Assembly (NCBI GenBank): GCA_030035585.1
Contig: CM057475.1
Span: forward strand, 7,172,100-7,236,099
Length of the DNA: 64,000 nt
Direction: 5' to 3'
DNA from: Dugong dugon
Lineage: Eukaryota; Chordata; Mammalia; Sirenia; Dugongidae
The position numbers were made by a program, and so were the translations under genes. The notes beneath the pieces were generated by a model, which did no database searches, was not told the origin of the DNA, and saw only the letters and a program-made list of their open reading frames with translations. Below, in pieces: positions 23,549-36,930 of this stretch (position 1 is the first letter of the stretch; every line of letters begins with the position of its first letter).

Positions 23549-26500
23549 TTCAGGAAAACAATACAAGAACAAAATGACAGAATAAATAGGCTACTAGAAA
23601 ACATACAAAAACAACAACTAGAAATTCAAAACATTAACAATAAAATTACAGAATTAGACAACTCAACAGAAGGACATAGAAGCAGAATTGAGACAATGGA
23701 ACACAGAATTAGTGAGATTGAAGACAAATTCCTTAATACCAATTTGTATGAGGAAAAATCAGAAATGAAGAAAAATGAAGAAAGCCTACGAATTATCTGG
23801 GACAGTGTCAAAAGGAAAAGCTTATGTGTGATCAGAGCCCCAAAACAGTGTGTGTGAGGGGGGCAGGGGTGGATAATGGAAATCACAGAGAGAACTGTTC
23901 AAGATTTGCTGGCAGAAACTTCCCTAATACCATGAAAGATGAGAAGACATCCATCCAAGAAGCTTAACGAACCCCATATAGGATAGGCCCCAGAAGAAAG
24001 TCACTAAGACATATCATAATCAAACTTGCCAAAGTCAAAGACAAAGAAAGAATCCTAAGAGCAGCTAGAGAAAAATGCAAAGTCATTTACAAAGGAAAAC
24101 CAATAACACTAAGCTCTGATTATTCAGCAGAAATCATGCAGGCAAGAAGGCATGGGATATATAAAGCCTTGAAGGAAAGAAACTGCCAGCCAAAAATTGT
24201 ATGTCCAGTAAAACTGACTCTCAGATACAACGGCGAAATTAGGACATTTGCAGGTAAACAGAAATTAAGGGAATATGCTAAAAACCAGACCAAAATTACA
24301 AGAAATAGTAAAGGGAGTCCTCTGATTAGAGAACCAACAACATTAGACAACAGGTCAAGATTAGGATACAGGACAGATCAGCCAGATACCAACCCAGATA
24401 AAGAATTCTCAGAAATAAAACAAAGCTAAAAGACTGAAAATAGGGAACCAGAGACGTCAATATGTAAACAACGACAACATCAAAACAAAAAGAGAGACTA
24501 AACGGTGTAGTTATAGAACTTCCCTGTGAAGAAGAAGTCAAGGTGACATCAAGAAATAAAAGACTGATTTGAACTTAGGAAAATAAAGGTAAATTTTAAG
24601 GTAACCACAAAGCAAGCTAACAAACCTATATACCAAAATAAAGAAGAAAAGCATAAGGACTCAATAAACACAAAATAAACAATAACGAAAGAAAGAAACA
24701 AAAATAACTCAGCACAGAAAATTAAACAAAACAAAGAAACCATTAACACTACAAACAACAACAACAAAAAGACAGCAGTAAACTCATATCTATTGATAAC
24801 TACACAGAACATAAATGGCTTAAGTAAAACAGTAAAGAGACAGAGAATGGCAGAATGGATTGAAAAAACACAATCCATCTATATGCTGTCTAAAAGAAAT
24901 ACACATTAGACACAAAGACATAAACAAACTAAAACTCAAAGGATAGAAAAAACATATCAAGCAAGCAATAAGCAAAAAAGAGCAGGAGTGGCAATATTAA
25001 TCTTTGATGAAATAGACTTTAAAGCAAAATCCATCATAAAGGATAAGGAAAGACACTATATAATGATTAAACAATCAATAAACCAGGAAGACATAACCAT
25101 AATAAATATATAAGCACCCAATGATAGGGCTCCAAAATACATAAAACAAACTCTAACAGCATTGAAAAGAGAAATAGACCGTTTCCACAGTCATAGAAGG
25201 AGATTTCAACACACCACTTTTGGTGAAGGACAGAACATCTAGAAATAAAGTCAGTAAAGATACAGAAGAATTAAATGCTACAATCAACCAACTTGATCTC
25301 ATATACATATACAGAACACTTCGCCCAACAGCAGCAAAGTATACATTCTTTTCCAATGCACATGGAACATTCTCCAGAACAGACCACACTGTAGGCCACA
25401 AAGCAAGCCTCAACAAAACCCAAAACATCGAAATAATACGAAGCATCTTCTTTGATCATAATGGCATAAAAGTAGAAATCAATAACAGAAACAGCAAGGA
25501 AAAAATAAATAAGTACATGAAAACTGAACAACACCTTGCTTAAAAACTACCAGTAAAAGAAAAATCAAGGATGGAATTTAAAAATTCATAGAATCAAATG
25601 AGAATGAAAACGCATCTTACCAAAACTTTGGGACACAGCAGAAGCAGTGCTTAGAGGTCAGTTTATAGCAATAAATGCACAAATCAAAAAAGAAGAAAGG
25701 CCAAAATCAGAACATTAACCCTACAAGTCAAACAAATAGAAAGAGAGCAGCAAAAGAAGCCTTCAAGCACCAGAAGAAAGAAAATAAAGATTAGAGAAGA
25801 AATAAATGAAATAGCAAACAGAAAACCAATAGAAAGAATTAACTAGAAGTTAGTGCTTTGAAAGGATCAACAAAATCTAAATACCACTGGCCAATTTGAC
25901 AAAAGAAAAACAGGAGAAAGCAAGTAACCCAAATAAGAAAGAAGATGGATGATATTCCAACAGAATAAACTGAAATAAAAAAGATGATAACAAAATGCTA
26001 TGAACAATTGTACTCCAACAAATTTGAAAACCTAGGAGAAATGGATACATTTCTAGAAACACACTTCACACCTAAACTAACAAAAACTGGGGTAGAATAA
26101 CTAGAGAGACCCATAACAAAAGAAGAGATTAAAGGGGTAATTTAAAAAACTCCCAACAACAACAACAACAAAGCCCTGGCCCAGATGGCTTCACTAGAGA
26201 ATTGTACCAAACTTTCAGAGAAGAGCTAAAACCAATACTACTCAAACTATTTCAGAGAACAGAAAAGGAAGGAATACTCCCAAATTTATTCTATGAAGCC
26301 AGCATAATCCTGATACCAAAGCGAGGCAAAGACACCACAAAAAAAGAAAACTGCAGACCAGCATCTCTCATGAATATAGATGTAAAAATTCTCAAAAACT
26401 TCTAGCCAATAGAATTCAAGAGCATATCAAAATAATAATACATCATGACCCAGTGGGATTCATACCAAGTATGAAAGGATGGTTCAACATTAGAAAACCA

Positions 26501-27303
26501 ATCAATATAATCCACTACATAAATAAGAGAAAAGAATCACATGATCATCTCAATCAATGCAGGAAAGGCATTCAACAAAGTCCAAACCCATTCCTGATAA
26601 AAACTCCCAGAAAATAGGAATAGAAGGGAAATTCCTCAACATAATAAAGGGCATTTATACAAAACCAACAGCCAATATCATTCTAAATGGAGAGAGACTG
26701 AAAGCATTCTCCTTGAGAATGGGAACCAGATAAGGATGCCCTTTATCACCACTCTTATTCAATATCATGCTGGAAGTCCTAGCTACAGCAATAAGGCAAG
26801 AAAAAGAAATAAAGGGCATCTAAATTGATAAGGAAGAGATGAAACTATCCCTATTCACAGATAATATGATCCTATACATAGAAAATTCCAAATAATCCAC
26901 AAGACAGCTACTGGAACTAATAGAAGATTTCACCAAGGTATCATGATACAAGATTAACATACAAAAATCATTTGGATTCCTCCTCACCGACAAACAAAAC
27001 CTCGAAAAGAAAATCAATTATCATTTACAATAGACACCAAGAATATAAAATACTTAGGAATAAATCTAACCAGGGATGTAAAATACCTATACAAAGAAAA
27101 CTAAAAAACACTACTGCAAGAAACCAAAAGAGATCTACATAAATGGAAAAACATACCATGCTCATGCATAGGAAGACTTAATACTGAAAATGTCAATACT
27201 ACCCAAAGTGATCTACAGATATAAAGCAATCCTGATCCAAAATTCAACAGCATTCTTTAATGAGATGGAGAAACTAATCACCAACTTTATATGGAAAGGG
27301 AAG

Positions 27304-27580
27304 TTGTTGTTGTTGTTGTTAGGTGCCATCGAGTTGGTTCTGACTCATAGCCACCCTACGTACTACAGAACCAAACACTGCCCGGTCCTGCGCCATGCTC
27401 ACAATCATTGTTATGCTTGAGCCTATTGTTGCAGCCACTGTTTCAATCCATCTCATTGAGGGTCCTCCTCTTTTTCGCTGACCCTGTACTTTGCCAAGCA
27501 TGATCTCCTCCTCCAGGGATTGATCCCTCCTGATAACACGTCCAAAGTATGTAAGATGTAGTCTCACCATCCTTGCTTCT
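27304..27580 (-). mobile_element. RTE (BovB-like) LINE 3' fragment inserted in L1
   Basis: Minus-strand, 5'-truncated RTE. The 3' end with its TTG-type tandem tail lies at 27304 (ttgttgttgttgttgttagg), and the body includes gaaaaagaggaggaccctca on the minus strand. The target duplication aagggaag is perfect at 27296-27303 and 27581-27588, and the L1 sequence resumes exactly behind it. The small size is typical of 5'-truncated target-primed insertions. Confidence 0.92.
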
Positions 27581-27859
27581 AAGGGAAGAGGTCTCCCTAA
27601 ATAAAGTATTATTGAAGAAGAAGAACAAAGTGAGAGGCCTCACACTACCTGATCTTACAAACTACTATACAGTCATGGTAGTCAAAACAGCCTGGTACTT
27701 GTACAACAACAGACACCTATCCCAATGAAACAGAATTGAGAACCCAAATGTACATCCATCCATCTACAGGCAGCTGATATTTGACAAAGGGTCAAAGTCC
27801 ATTAAATAGGGAAAAGACAGTCTCTTTAACAATAGTGCTGGCATAAACGGATGTCCATC

Positions 27860-28364
27860 TTTCTTAGTCATCTAGTGCTGCTATAAGAGAAACACCACAA
27901 GTGGATGCTTTAACAAAGAGAAGTTTACTCTCTCATAGTCTAGTAGGCTACAAGTCCAAATTCAGGGCATCAGCTCCAGGGGAAGGCTTTCTCTCCGTCG
28001 GCTCTGGAGGAAGGTCCTTGTCATCAGTCTTCCCTTGCTCTAGGAGCTTCTCTGAGCAGGAACCTTAGGTCCAAAGGACACACTCTGCTCCTGGCATTGC
28101 TTTCTTGGTGGTATGAGGTCCCCCATGTCTCTCTTCTTGCTTCTCTCTTTTAGATCTCAAAAAAGAATGGCTTAAAACACTATCTAATCTTGTAGATCCC
28201 ATCAATATAACTGCCACTAAAACATTCCATGATATCATAGCGATAGGATTTACAACAAATAGGGAAATCACATCAGATGACAAAATGGTAATTATATAAT
28301 ACTGGGACTCAAGACCTAGCCAAGATGACAGATATTTTGGGGGGACACAATTCAATCCATGACA
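27860..28364 (-). mobile_element. Solo LTR, MaLR-like, inserted in L1
   Basis: On the minus strand it begins TGTCATGGATTGAATTG and ends gatgactaagaaa, 505 bp, with the MaLR-type layout (cacttgtggtgtttctctta, agcagcactag near the 3' end). The 5-bp target duplication ccatc is seen at 27855-27859 and 28365-28369. L1 resumes with a short A-rich segment followed by gaaacagatccatacctcat. No internal retroviral genes. It shares its second half with the LTR at 51728. Confidence 0.88.
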
Positions 28365-30033
28365 CCATCAGTAAAAAAAATGAAACAGATCCATACCTCA
28401 TACCATCCACAAAAACTAACTCAAAATGGATCAAAGACCTAAATGAAAAACCTAAAATGATAAAGATCATGAAGAAAAAATAGAAGTGCTCACCATCATT
28501 AGCCATTAGAGAAATGCAAATCAAAACTACAATGAGATACCACCTCATTCAGACAATACTGGCATTAATCAAAAAAAAAACAGAAAATAATAAATGTTGG
28601 AGATGTTTCAGGGAGATTGGAACTCTTATGCACTTCTGGTGTGAATGTAAAATGGTACAACCACTATAGAAAACAATATGGACCTCCTTAAAAAGCTAGA
28701 AATAGAAATAGAGATACCGTAAGATCCAGCACTCCCACTCCTAGGAATATATCCTAGAGACGTAAGAGCCATCACACAAATAGACACATGCACACCCACG
28801 GTCACTGCAGCATTATTCACAACATCAAAAAGATGGAACAACCTAAGTGCCCATCAATGGATGAATGGATAAACGAATTATAGTATATATACACAGTGGG
28901 ATACTATGCAACTATAAAGAACAATGATGAATCCGAGAAACAACACGGATGAATCTGGAGGGCATTATGTTGACTGAAATAAGTCAATCACAAAAGGACA
29001 AATACTGTATGAGACCACTATTATAAAAACTCAAGAAAAGATTTAAAAACAGAAAAAAACATTCTTTGATGGTTATGAGGATGGGGAGGGATGGGAAGGA
29101 CAAATCACTAACTAGATAGTAGACAAGTGTCAACTTTTAGTGAAGGAAAAGCCAACACACAATATAGGGGAAGTCAGCAAAACTTGACCAAGGCAAAGTG
29201 ATAGAAGTTTCCTAGACACATCCAAACACTTTGAGGGACAGAGTTTCTGGGGCTGAGGGCTGGAGACCACAGTCTCAAGGGACATCTAGGTCAACTGGCA
29301 TAAGATAGTTCATAAAGAAAATGTTCTACATCCCACTTTGGTGAGCAGCATCTGGAGCCTTAAAAGCTTGCAAGTGGCCATCTAAGATACATCTATTTGT
29401 GCCATCATGTTTGGAGCAAAGGAGAATGAAGAGAACCAAAGACATAAGGCAAATATTAGCCCGAAGGACTAAAGGACCACATGAACCACAGTCTCCACTA
29501 GCCTGAACCCAGAAGAACTAGATGGTGACTGGCTATCATCACTGACTGCTTTGGTAGGGATCACAATAGAGAGTCTCTAACCAAGCAGGAGAAAAATATA
29601 GAACAAAACTCAAATTCACAAAAAAGACCAGACTTACGGGTCTGACAGAGACTGGAGGAGCACCTGAGACTATGACCCCCAGATACCCTGCTAACTCAGA
29701 ACTGAAGCCACTCCGAAAGCCCATTTTTTACACAAAGATTACACAGACCCGGAAAACAAACAATAACACATGTAAGGAACATGCGTCTTAGTTCAATCAA
29801 ATATATGAGACCAAACGACAACTCCTGCCCCAATGCAAGACAAGAAGGCAGAAATGGACAGGAAAACTGGACGAATGGACACAGGGGTCCCAGGGTAGAG
29901 TGAGGGAGAGCGCTGTCACATTCAAGGATGTGACTGATGTCGCAAAGCAATACGTGTATAAATTTTTGAATAAGAAACTAGCTTGAGCTGTATACTTTCA
30001 CCTAAAGCACAATAAAATTAAAAACAAAAAAAA

Positions 30034-30109
30034 GCCTGAGGGAAGAACTGGCGATAGGGACAGAGAAAATCAAGCAAATAAAAAACAATGCTTTGGGTTT
30101 AAAAAAAAA
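30034..30109 (+). mobile_element. Probable L1 3'-transduced segment with second poly(A)
   Basis: Behind the L1 poly(A) (30024-30033) lie 67 bp of non-L1 sequence, an AATAAA at 30077-30082 and a second A run at 30101-30109, followed directly by the right copy of the target duplication. This is the arrangement produced when L1 transcription reads through its own signal and uses a downstream one. Confidence 0.7.
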
Positions 30110-30180
30110 GCCACACACGAAAGAGTGATGCCATTGGTGTGAAGCTCAAGAACAGGCAAACTAACCTGTGTGAGACGCCA
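30110..30180 (+). repeat. Old L1 relic, right part
   Basis: Continues the relic at 21460-21856: ccacacacgaaagagtgatg, gaagctcaagaacaggcaaa. Its match across the insertion proves the order of events. Confidence 0.75.
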
Positions 30181-30870
30181 GGGCACAACACCGAAACAAG
30201 AAACAAAAGAACTGAGAAACATACGTTTGAGCTATTCATCACAATTAAATTTCTGGCCTTTCCTCTTGTACTTCCAGTTTTTGGCTTTTATATTTTTATG
30301 CTCACCTACTGCGCTTGGTACACGATGCTTTCAGGACAGACATCTTCCTTGTGCCAGATTATTAAAGTTCAAAAACTCTTTGGGCCTTGAATGTGACTCT
30401 GCCTGGCATTCACACTATTTCTCTTTGCTGTATTTGCTCATTCTTTCCTGCCAGTCTCGGAGCCGCTTGGGTTTTGTGTAGACAGATATGTCAGGGCCCA
30501 GAAGGCTGGGTCTTGTTTCGGACCCCATCTAGAAGACACATCTTTAATACACAAGTTTATCCTTTCTATGTTTTTTGTTAAAATGTAAATGTTTGGTCTT
30601 AGTTTTTTACTTCTCTCAGCATATTGTATATTTTCTTTAAGTGCTTTCTTGACATTCCTTTTGTTTGCTTTATTTTTAATAACATTAAATGATAAGCTAG
30701 GTCACGGACTCCTTATGCTGCACCCAAGAAAACCCACGGCACTTAGGCCTGCAATGGACCCTGAATGAATTTCCCAAAGATGGGAAACGCAGAGACCACG
30801 TGCTCTGCTCATGACAAACAGAACTAGAAATAGATAACAGAAGTTAACATTGAAAAGCCCAGCCACGCAA
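30180..30870. other. Intron, unassigned
   Basis: AT-rich, ordinary intron sequence without a recognised repeat or coding block. Confidence 0.4.
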
Positions 30871-33560
30871 ATATTTTAAAGTAAGTCAAAAAGGTCTTTA
30901 AACATTCAATTGCAGAAATTTTAGAACATAATTTAAAAAAGTGAAAATGCCAAATGCGAAAATCTTAGAAAGAGCAAGAAAACTATCTGGAGAATAATAA
31001 ATATATCCAAAAGCTGGTTCTTTAAATAAATCCACAAGCCTTCAGCTCATTAATTAACAAGAGGGGTAGGGTAAAGAGAGAGCACAAGCATGTACATGAA
31101 AAATAAGGAGAGAGAAATAATCACACAGAAAATTAAATGAATTAAAAGAGGACATTTTGTGAAAATTTAATAAATAGAAAATTTTTAGAGAAGTATAAAC
31201 TATTTAAACTGGGTCAAGAAGACACTTAAAAACTTAAAAGAGCCAACAGTCATGGAAGAAATTCAGGCAGTTTCATAGAAATGATTTAAATAGCATAAGA
31301 GTCATAGATTTCACATCTTCCTGCACATAAAGAAAGAAGAAAAGCCCTTTTGTAAAATATAAATCTAGTATAATACTAACACCAAGACCTGACAGAGATG
31401 TAAGAGAAAGAAAACTACAGCCTTATATCATTTATAAATCGTCACGCGAAGTTATAAATAAACTATCTGCAAACAGAATAAGGAAGATTTGTTAAAAGAA
31501 TATGAACATAGTAACTAAGTGAGATTATTTGCAAGAATGTGAGGAAATTTACTGATGTAATTCATCAATGGTTAAAAGAAAAAAGCATATGGTCATCTAG
31601 TTATACACTAAAAGAGTATTTAATAAAATTAAAGTACATTTATCTCTGAAAAAAAAGCAAAAAGTGTAAATGTGTACTTCCTTAGCACAATCACACACAC
31701 AGATACGGAGTGCACTCACACCATGCAGACTTCCAAACAGTGGCAACCATCACGCTAATGAGGCAACCTAGAGCCTCTCCACTGAACCCTAACTAAGACA
31801 AAGACATCTACAGTTTCCTATTCAGTGTAGCATTTTCAAGGAAACACTCGCCATTACAATTAGTCAAGACTATGCAATATGAATGGTGTAAGCTTTGGTA
31901 AGAATAAGACAAAATAATAATTTCGTGTAGAATATATGGCTGCATATTTGGAAACCCAAGAGAAATAATTTATAATATTAATAAGTTCAGCGAGGTGATC
32001 AGTTACATAACCCCAATACAAAGATAAGTAGCTTTCCTACATGTAAACAATAACTTGTTTGAAAATTTAATGAAGAAAAGGTCATGTTGGCATTAGCAAA
32101 ATTCATACAAAGTCTTAGAACACTGACAAAAAATACATAGAACTTTTGCAAAGGCAACCATAAAATTCTAACACTGGACATAAAAATTGGGCTTAAACAT
32201 ATGGAGAGACAGAATTTATTATTAGGTAGATTCAATATTATATATGACAATTATGCTTACATTAATCAGTAGGATTAATACAATATCAATCAAAACCCCT
32301 AAATAATTTTTAATTAAAAAAAAAGATCCTAAGTACAACAGATAATTCTTGAAAAGAAGCATAATAAGGGGGAACTTGCCCTACAAGACGAAGTATAAAG
32401 TTAAAATAGTTAAAAGTTGACACAAGAATAGATTAATCAATTGTAAGGAAGAGTGAAAAAGTAAACCACAGTACATATAGAAATTTAGTTTATGATAAAA
32501 ATGTCATTTCTAATTGGTGGGAAAATGATGTATTATTTAATAATGGTCTAACTGGCTACTCATCTAAGGAAGAAAATGAGCCAGATTCTTACCTTACTTA
32601 TAATAAAATATACAATTTAAGTATAAAATACAAAACTATAAAAATAACTAACATGGGTGAATATGCTTATAATCTTGAAATAGGAAAAGGCCTTTCTAGA
32701 CAAGTCACAAGATCAGCAACCATAATAATTATAGTAATATTAGTTAGAATTTATTGAGGGCTTACTATGTGCTAGACACTTACTGTAAATTGTTCTGTTA
32801 CCCCAAGATATTCTATGAAAAAGAAGCCACAACTTACAACTGGATCAAGGTCAAGTGGTAGACATGGAGGAAGCGGGGTTCCACAGCCCAGGCCAGAGCA
32901 CATTTTGCCATAGCACCCTTGTATCAAAAGTGCTGATCGATTTAACTCCATAAAAATTTAAACTACAATCAGCATTAAAAAAATAATAATAAGCCAAGAA
33001 AAAAAGATGATACAACAAAGAATATACCATGTAAGGGACTCTTACAAACAACTGCCCCCAAAATTGGCAAAAGACATAAAGAGGCAATCACCATAAAATA
33101 AATAAAGATGGACAATAAACATCTTTAACTGAAAGCACTGAGTCTGGCAGTGAAAAGGGTGATAACAAATGCAAAAGAAATCAGCTATGAACTCATCATC
33201 AGATTGGCTGAAGTGTGCAGGCTGTGAGGATCGACACCCTCACGCAAGACGGCATCCAAAAGGAAAGGGTATAAAATACACTTACACCTGCTACCCCATA
33301 TCACAGGATTTGCACTAACAAGGTCATCAAACAAGAGAAAAAACAAGGGTGCTCAACGAAGTCCATTACAGACTTTTATAAAAATGAAAACACAGAAAAA
33401 CAGCCCACATTGCCATGTGTAAATTAGATGAGTCACATCTGTGTTTACTGACATGGAAAGATGTCCATAACAGTTTGAGAGAAAAAGACAAAAGGCATGT
33501 GGTTTCATCCTCCTAATGATGAGGTACAATCTGGGAGAAGTGTCTGGTAGAATATCCCAC
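30870..33560 (+). repeat. Ancient L1/HAL1-type relic
   Basis: A-rich plus-strand sequence with diverged L1 ORF2 words: aagaaaactatctggagaat, ccaaaagctggttctttaaa, caagccttcagctcattaat, then a 3' part with atggaaagatgtccataaca. It is heavily mutated, with no ORF over about 80 codons. A MIR lies inside at 32725-32910. Confidence 0.6.
32725..32910 (+). repeat. MIR SINE
   Basis: tagttagaatttattgaggg, ttactatgtgctagacactt and aggtcaagtggtagacatgg in MIR order, plus strand, inside older LINE sequence. Confidence 0.6.
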
Positions 33561-34363
33561 TAAAGTTCACAGTGGTCATCTTGGGTGAGTGCATCTCAGG
33601 TGATTTTCACTTTTTCTAATTTTTCTCTTTTGTTTAAATTTTTTAAAATAATCATATATCATTTTACAAAAGCAATAAAGTTTTTTCCACACACAATCAA
33701 GCCTCCAACTCTCCTTGGTGTCTACAGAATGAAGTCAGAATTCTTCAGCCTTTCATTCAAGTTCTGACAGTTACTCCTGTTCGTGGAGCTACGTGGCCTT
33801 TGTCCCACCACACAGACACGAAGACACACAACACCCACAGCTCCATGTCTGAAAGACAGCTCTGTCCACCTCCGATGGACCTTGAAGACTCAAATCAAAT
33901 GCTATCCATTCCAAAAGCCTCTCTGGGATTTTGGGGGGCAACTTCTCTTCTCTGCCCCATGTTTTACCTTCTACCTCACATTTTACTGTCCTGGTGGAGC
34001 TAAGCACCTTGAGTGGAGAGCACCGGCTTCCTCCTCAACAGGCCCCAAAGTGCCTGACCTAGAGCAGCTGCTCAGAAATGCTTCCTTTGACTGGAGGCTC
34101 TAAATGTTTCAGTGGAGAAAGTCAAACACTTTAATAAATGGAAAACAGATACCTCCTAGCAAGAGAACATAAAGCTCACTGGGGACAAAGAGGCTGGGAT
34201 TTCCCTTGCACACCTAAGTTATCGCTCAGACTCACCTTGCCTCTTCTAGCAAAGGGTCAGAACAGTGCTTGCCAATCACCAGCATCACGTGGGAGCCTCT
34301 GGGAAAAGGCAAGGTGACCCTTCTAAGGCTCTTCCTTGGGGGCGTGTAGAGAACGGAGCTTAC

Positions 34364-34489
34364 CTGGTTCATGGTGGCTTTCAGCATTTCCAGAAGCAGC
34401 AGGGCACCTTCCAAGCACAGGCCAGCCCGGAGGACCTCTTCTCTGTGGTGCTTCTGCAGGAGCCACTGAAGCATGGCTTCAAGGCTGTC
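34364..34489 (-). CDS. WDFY4: WDFY4 exon 12 of window
   Basis: 126-nt exon, exactly 42 codons, phase 0 at both ends; acceptor ctcctccttag, donor gtaagc. It encodes DSLEAMLQWLLQKHHREEVL, then RAGLCLEGALLLLEMLKATM and NQ. The intron that follows is the longest in the window (15 kb) because it holds the L1 stack. Confidence 0.95.
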
Positions 34490-34688
34490 CTAAGGAGGAG
34501 AGAGGGGCGAAGGCCTGCCGTCACAGACCAAGGGACCATTTTTCACAGGCAGTGCCTCCCATTTCCTGGGGATGCCCAGGGGAAGGGCAGAAAAAAGTAG
34601 CAGCAGCCATGGTAGTTGGTCCTCACGGAGCATTCAAGCCCAACAGATGGTGCGTAGGGAAATACACATCTCTAAGAAGGAGCTCTGA

Positions 34689-34893
34689 GCCTCTGGGTGG
34701 TGCCAACAGTTAACATGCACAGCAGCTAACTGAAAGGTTGGAGGTTCAAGTCCACCCAGAGACACCTCAGAAGAAACATCTGGCAATCTACTTCTGAAAA
34801 ATCAGTCATTGAAAACTCTATGGAGCACAGCTCTACTCTGACACATGTAGGGTCGCCATGAGTCAGGGTCAACTCCATGGCAACTGGTTTTTA
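34689..34893 (+). repeat. AfroSINE (long-body type), plus strand
   Basis: Complete: gcctctgggtggtgccaaca, cagcagctaactgaaaggtt, caatctacttctgaaaaatc and atggcaactggttttt. Confidence 0.9.
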
Positions 34894-34899
34894 AGAGAG

Positions 34900-36364
34900 A
34901 GCTGAAGACCCACTAGCACCTTGCATCAAGTTTAGTTCTTTTGGTCTGACATCACAAGTACTCAATGTCCTAAGCAATTTTATTGAATTTTAATAAATGA
35001 GATCATGTAAGACATATGAAGAATTCAAAGGTTTCTAGGGACAGTGTGGAGTGCAGGGTAGAGTGCATGGGGTTCAGACTCCGTGTGACCTGATTTTGCT
35101 TCTTTAACGGCTGGGCTCTGGCAAGCCGTTCAGACTCTTGGCAGCTCCGTCTCCTTCTCTGTGAAACAAAAATTACATTATCTACCCCATGGGATTATTA
35201 TAAATATCAGGTGAAATAAAATATGTAAAATGTCTATCAGGCACCCTGACATTCAGCAAATGTCTGTTTCCTACCATGTTTTCTTGGAGAAATAAAATGA
35301 ACTTAGCACAACATATCACGAATTTTATTTGAAGTGTAATATATAATGCTATTAGCATATATCAAGATTTACATCTATCAAATATAAGATTATGTAAGAG
35401 AGGTGAATTTTTATCCTTCTATTTTCAAAGCCACGCCCCTCCCCTATTTCAGTTCAGTTCACTTTAACTCAACTCAATTAAGACCAAGAAATAAGTTTGA
35501 GTCTGCTGTTGGACAGGTGCCAAGGAGACTGAGCAAGAGGTGGGGTCAGTTCTTGAGGTGTTCGTTCAGTATCTAAGGAGGGAGGCAAACTTGTAAACAT
35601 GTCAATGCCAAATGAGGTAAAATATATGCTGAGCCACAAATAAGGAGATGACCCCTCTCTGTCTAGGAGGTCTAAGCCAGGAGATAGCACCTGAGCTGAA
35701 TAGTGAAGGAGGAGACACCCACCAGGCAGGTGAAGGTGGGAGAAGAAGGTATCAAGGGATTGGTATCGGCAGGTGAGTGACGAAGATGGACTGGGGAGAT
35801 AAGGCAGGGGCCCAATCATGGAAGGTCTTGCTTGCTAGTGAGTGATGGACTTGAGACCTAACCCTTCAGGAACAGGGAGCTAGTGAAGACTTGGATTTGG
35901 TGTGAGACTGTGAAAAGTTTGTACAGAGAACCTAGATGCCTCTTTGAAGAAATCCGGCCAAGGAAGGATGTAAGAGTGGTGAATAGGGTAGTTGCTGGTT
36001 AAGAGTGTGAGTGAAGGGGGCAGCTGCTGGTTTAGGTGGGACAGAGTTGAACACAGGATCTACAAGCAAAAATCAATAGAAAAGCAGATGTGGAAAAAAT
36101 ATAGAAGGAAATACAGAAAACATGGAAGAAACAAAATAAGGAAGAAAGGAGGGATAACAACAGGGCAAGGTCACTTGGGAAAGTAGAAGAAGGAATCAAA
36201 ATGCCAGGGGGAGAAACCAGCCTTGGAAATCAGCCCTCTTCCAGTGACAGTGGAGAGCAGGCCGTGAGGAAGGTCCCAGGCAGAAAGAGGTCGTGCAGAG
36301 TGGGGTACTGTGGCAATGCCCCCCGATGGGCGGCCCCTACTCCCACTGTCAGCTAAGACCTCTA
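34900..36364. other. Intron, unassigned with possible ancient repeat
   Basis: Mostly unique-looking. The stretch 35800-35990 (atcatggaaggtcttgcttg, acccttcaggaacagggagc) resembles an old interspersed repeat also glimpsed at 55430-55640, but I cannot name it. Confidence 0.4.
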
Positions 36365-36372
36365 ATCAAGGG

Positions 36373-36533
36373 TAAACCCATTGCTGTCAACTTGATTCCG
36401 ACTCACAGTGATCCTATAGGACAAAGTAGAACCACCCCACAGAGTCTCCAAGGAGTGCCTCATGGATTTGAACTGCCAACCTTTTTAGGTTAGTAGCCAT
36501 AGCTCTTAAGCACTGCGCCACCAGGGCTCCCTG
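36373..36533 (-). repeat. AfroSINE, minus strand
   Basis: Plus strand: caacttgattccgactcaca, ccacagagtctccaaggagt, cttaagcactgcgccaccag, ggctccc. Flanked by a perfect 8-bp duplication atcaaggg (36365-36372, 36534-36541). Confidence 0.92.
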
Positions 36534-36930
36534 ATCAAGGGTTGAAGACTCAAAAGTATATGAGGTTTATATTAAAACATCTGGGAATAGGAAGGGTCAC
36601 CAAGGAAAAGGGACCTATTTTTAGTTTTTCTGAAGGCACAAACTGAGACTTGAGCTCCCATCACCATGTGACTTAAACGTGGGACTGACCCCAATCAGAC
36701 TTGCTGGGAGGGTTGACAGGAACAGTGCCTGATATACCAAGGGTGCTGACAGGAAGGCATGTGGGGAGCTAACCAAGAGGAGCAGGACTCTGGGGGGACG
36801 GGGACCAGGACACAGACGTGAGTCTGAAGAGTGGGGAGAGTGAAAGGTGGAGACTCAATGAGATGCCTGGCGTCCCATGAAGTCAGAGACCAAGTCTGTC
36901 CCGGCATCCCAGCAAGTCCCCAGAACTTAC

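Larger units (their letters stand above)
21859..30033 (+). mobile_element. L1 LINE, near full length, dead, plus strand (host of two insertions)
   Basis: Begins gaggaggggccacaagatag and ggagtagtcagatgcttc, the same 5' end as the minus-strand L1 at 10052, and ends with aataaaattaaaaac plus poly(A). Order: 5' UTR 21859-23300, ORF1 relic 23318-24540, ORF2 relic about 24850-28930, 3' UTR to 30016. Stops and frameshifts are common. The RT motif reads FTDN instead of FADD (26853-26864), so the catalytic core is lost. Internal deletion occurs near 28480. It is interrupted by an RTE fragment (27304-27580) and an LTR (27860-28364). Flanking duplication gccagac (21850-21856) and gccacac (30110-30116). 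Confidence 0.93.
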
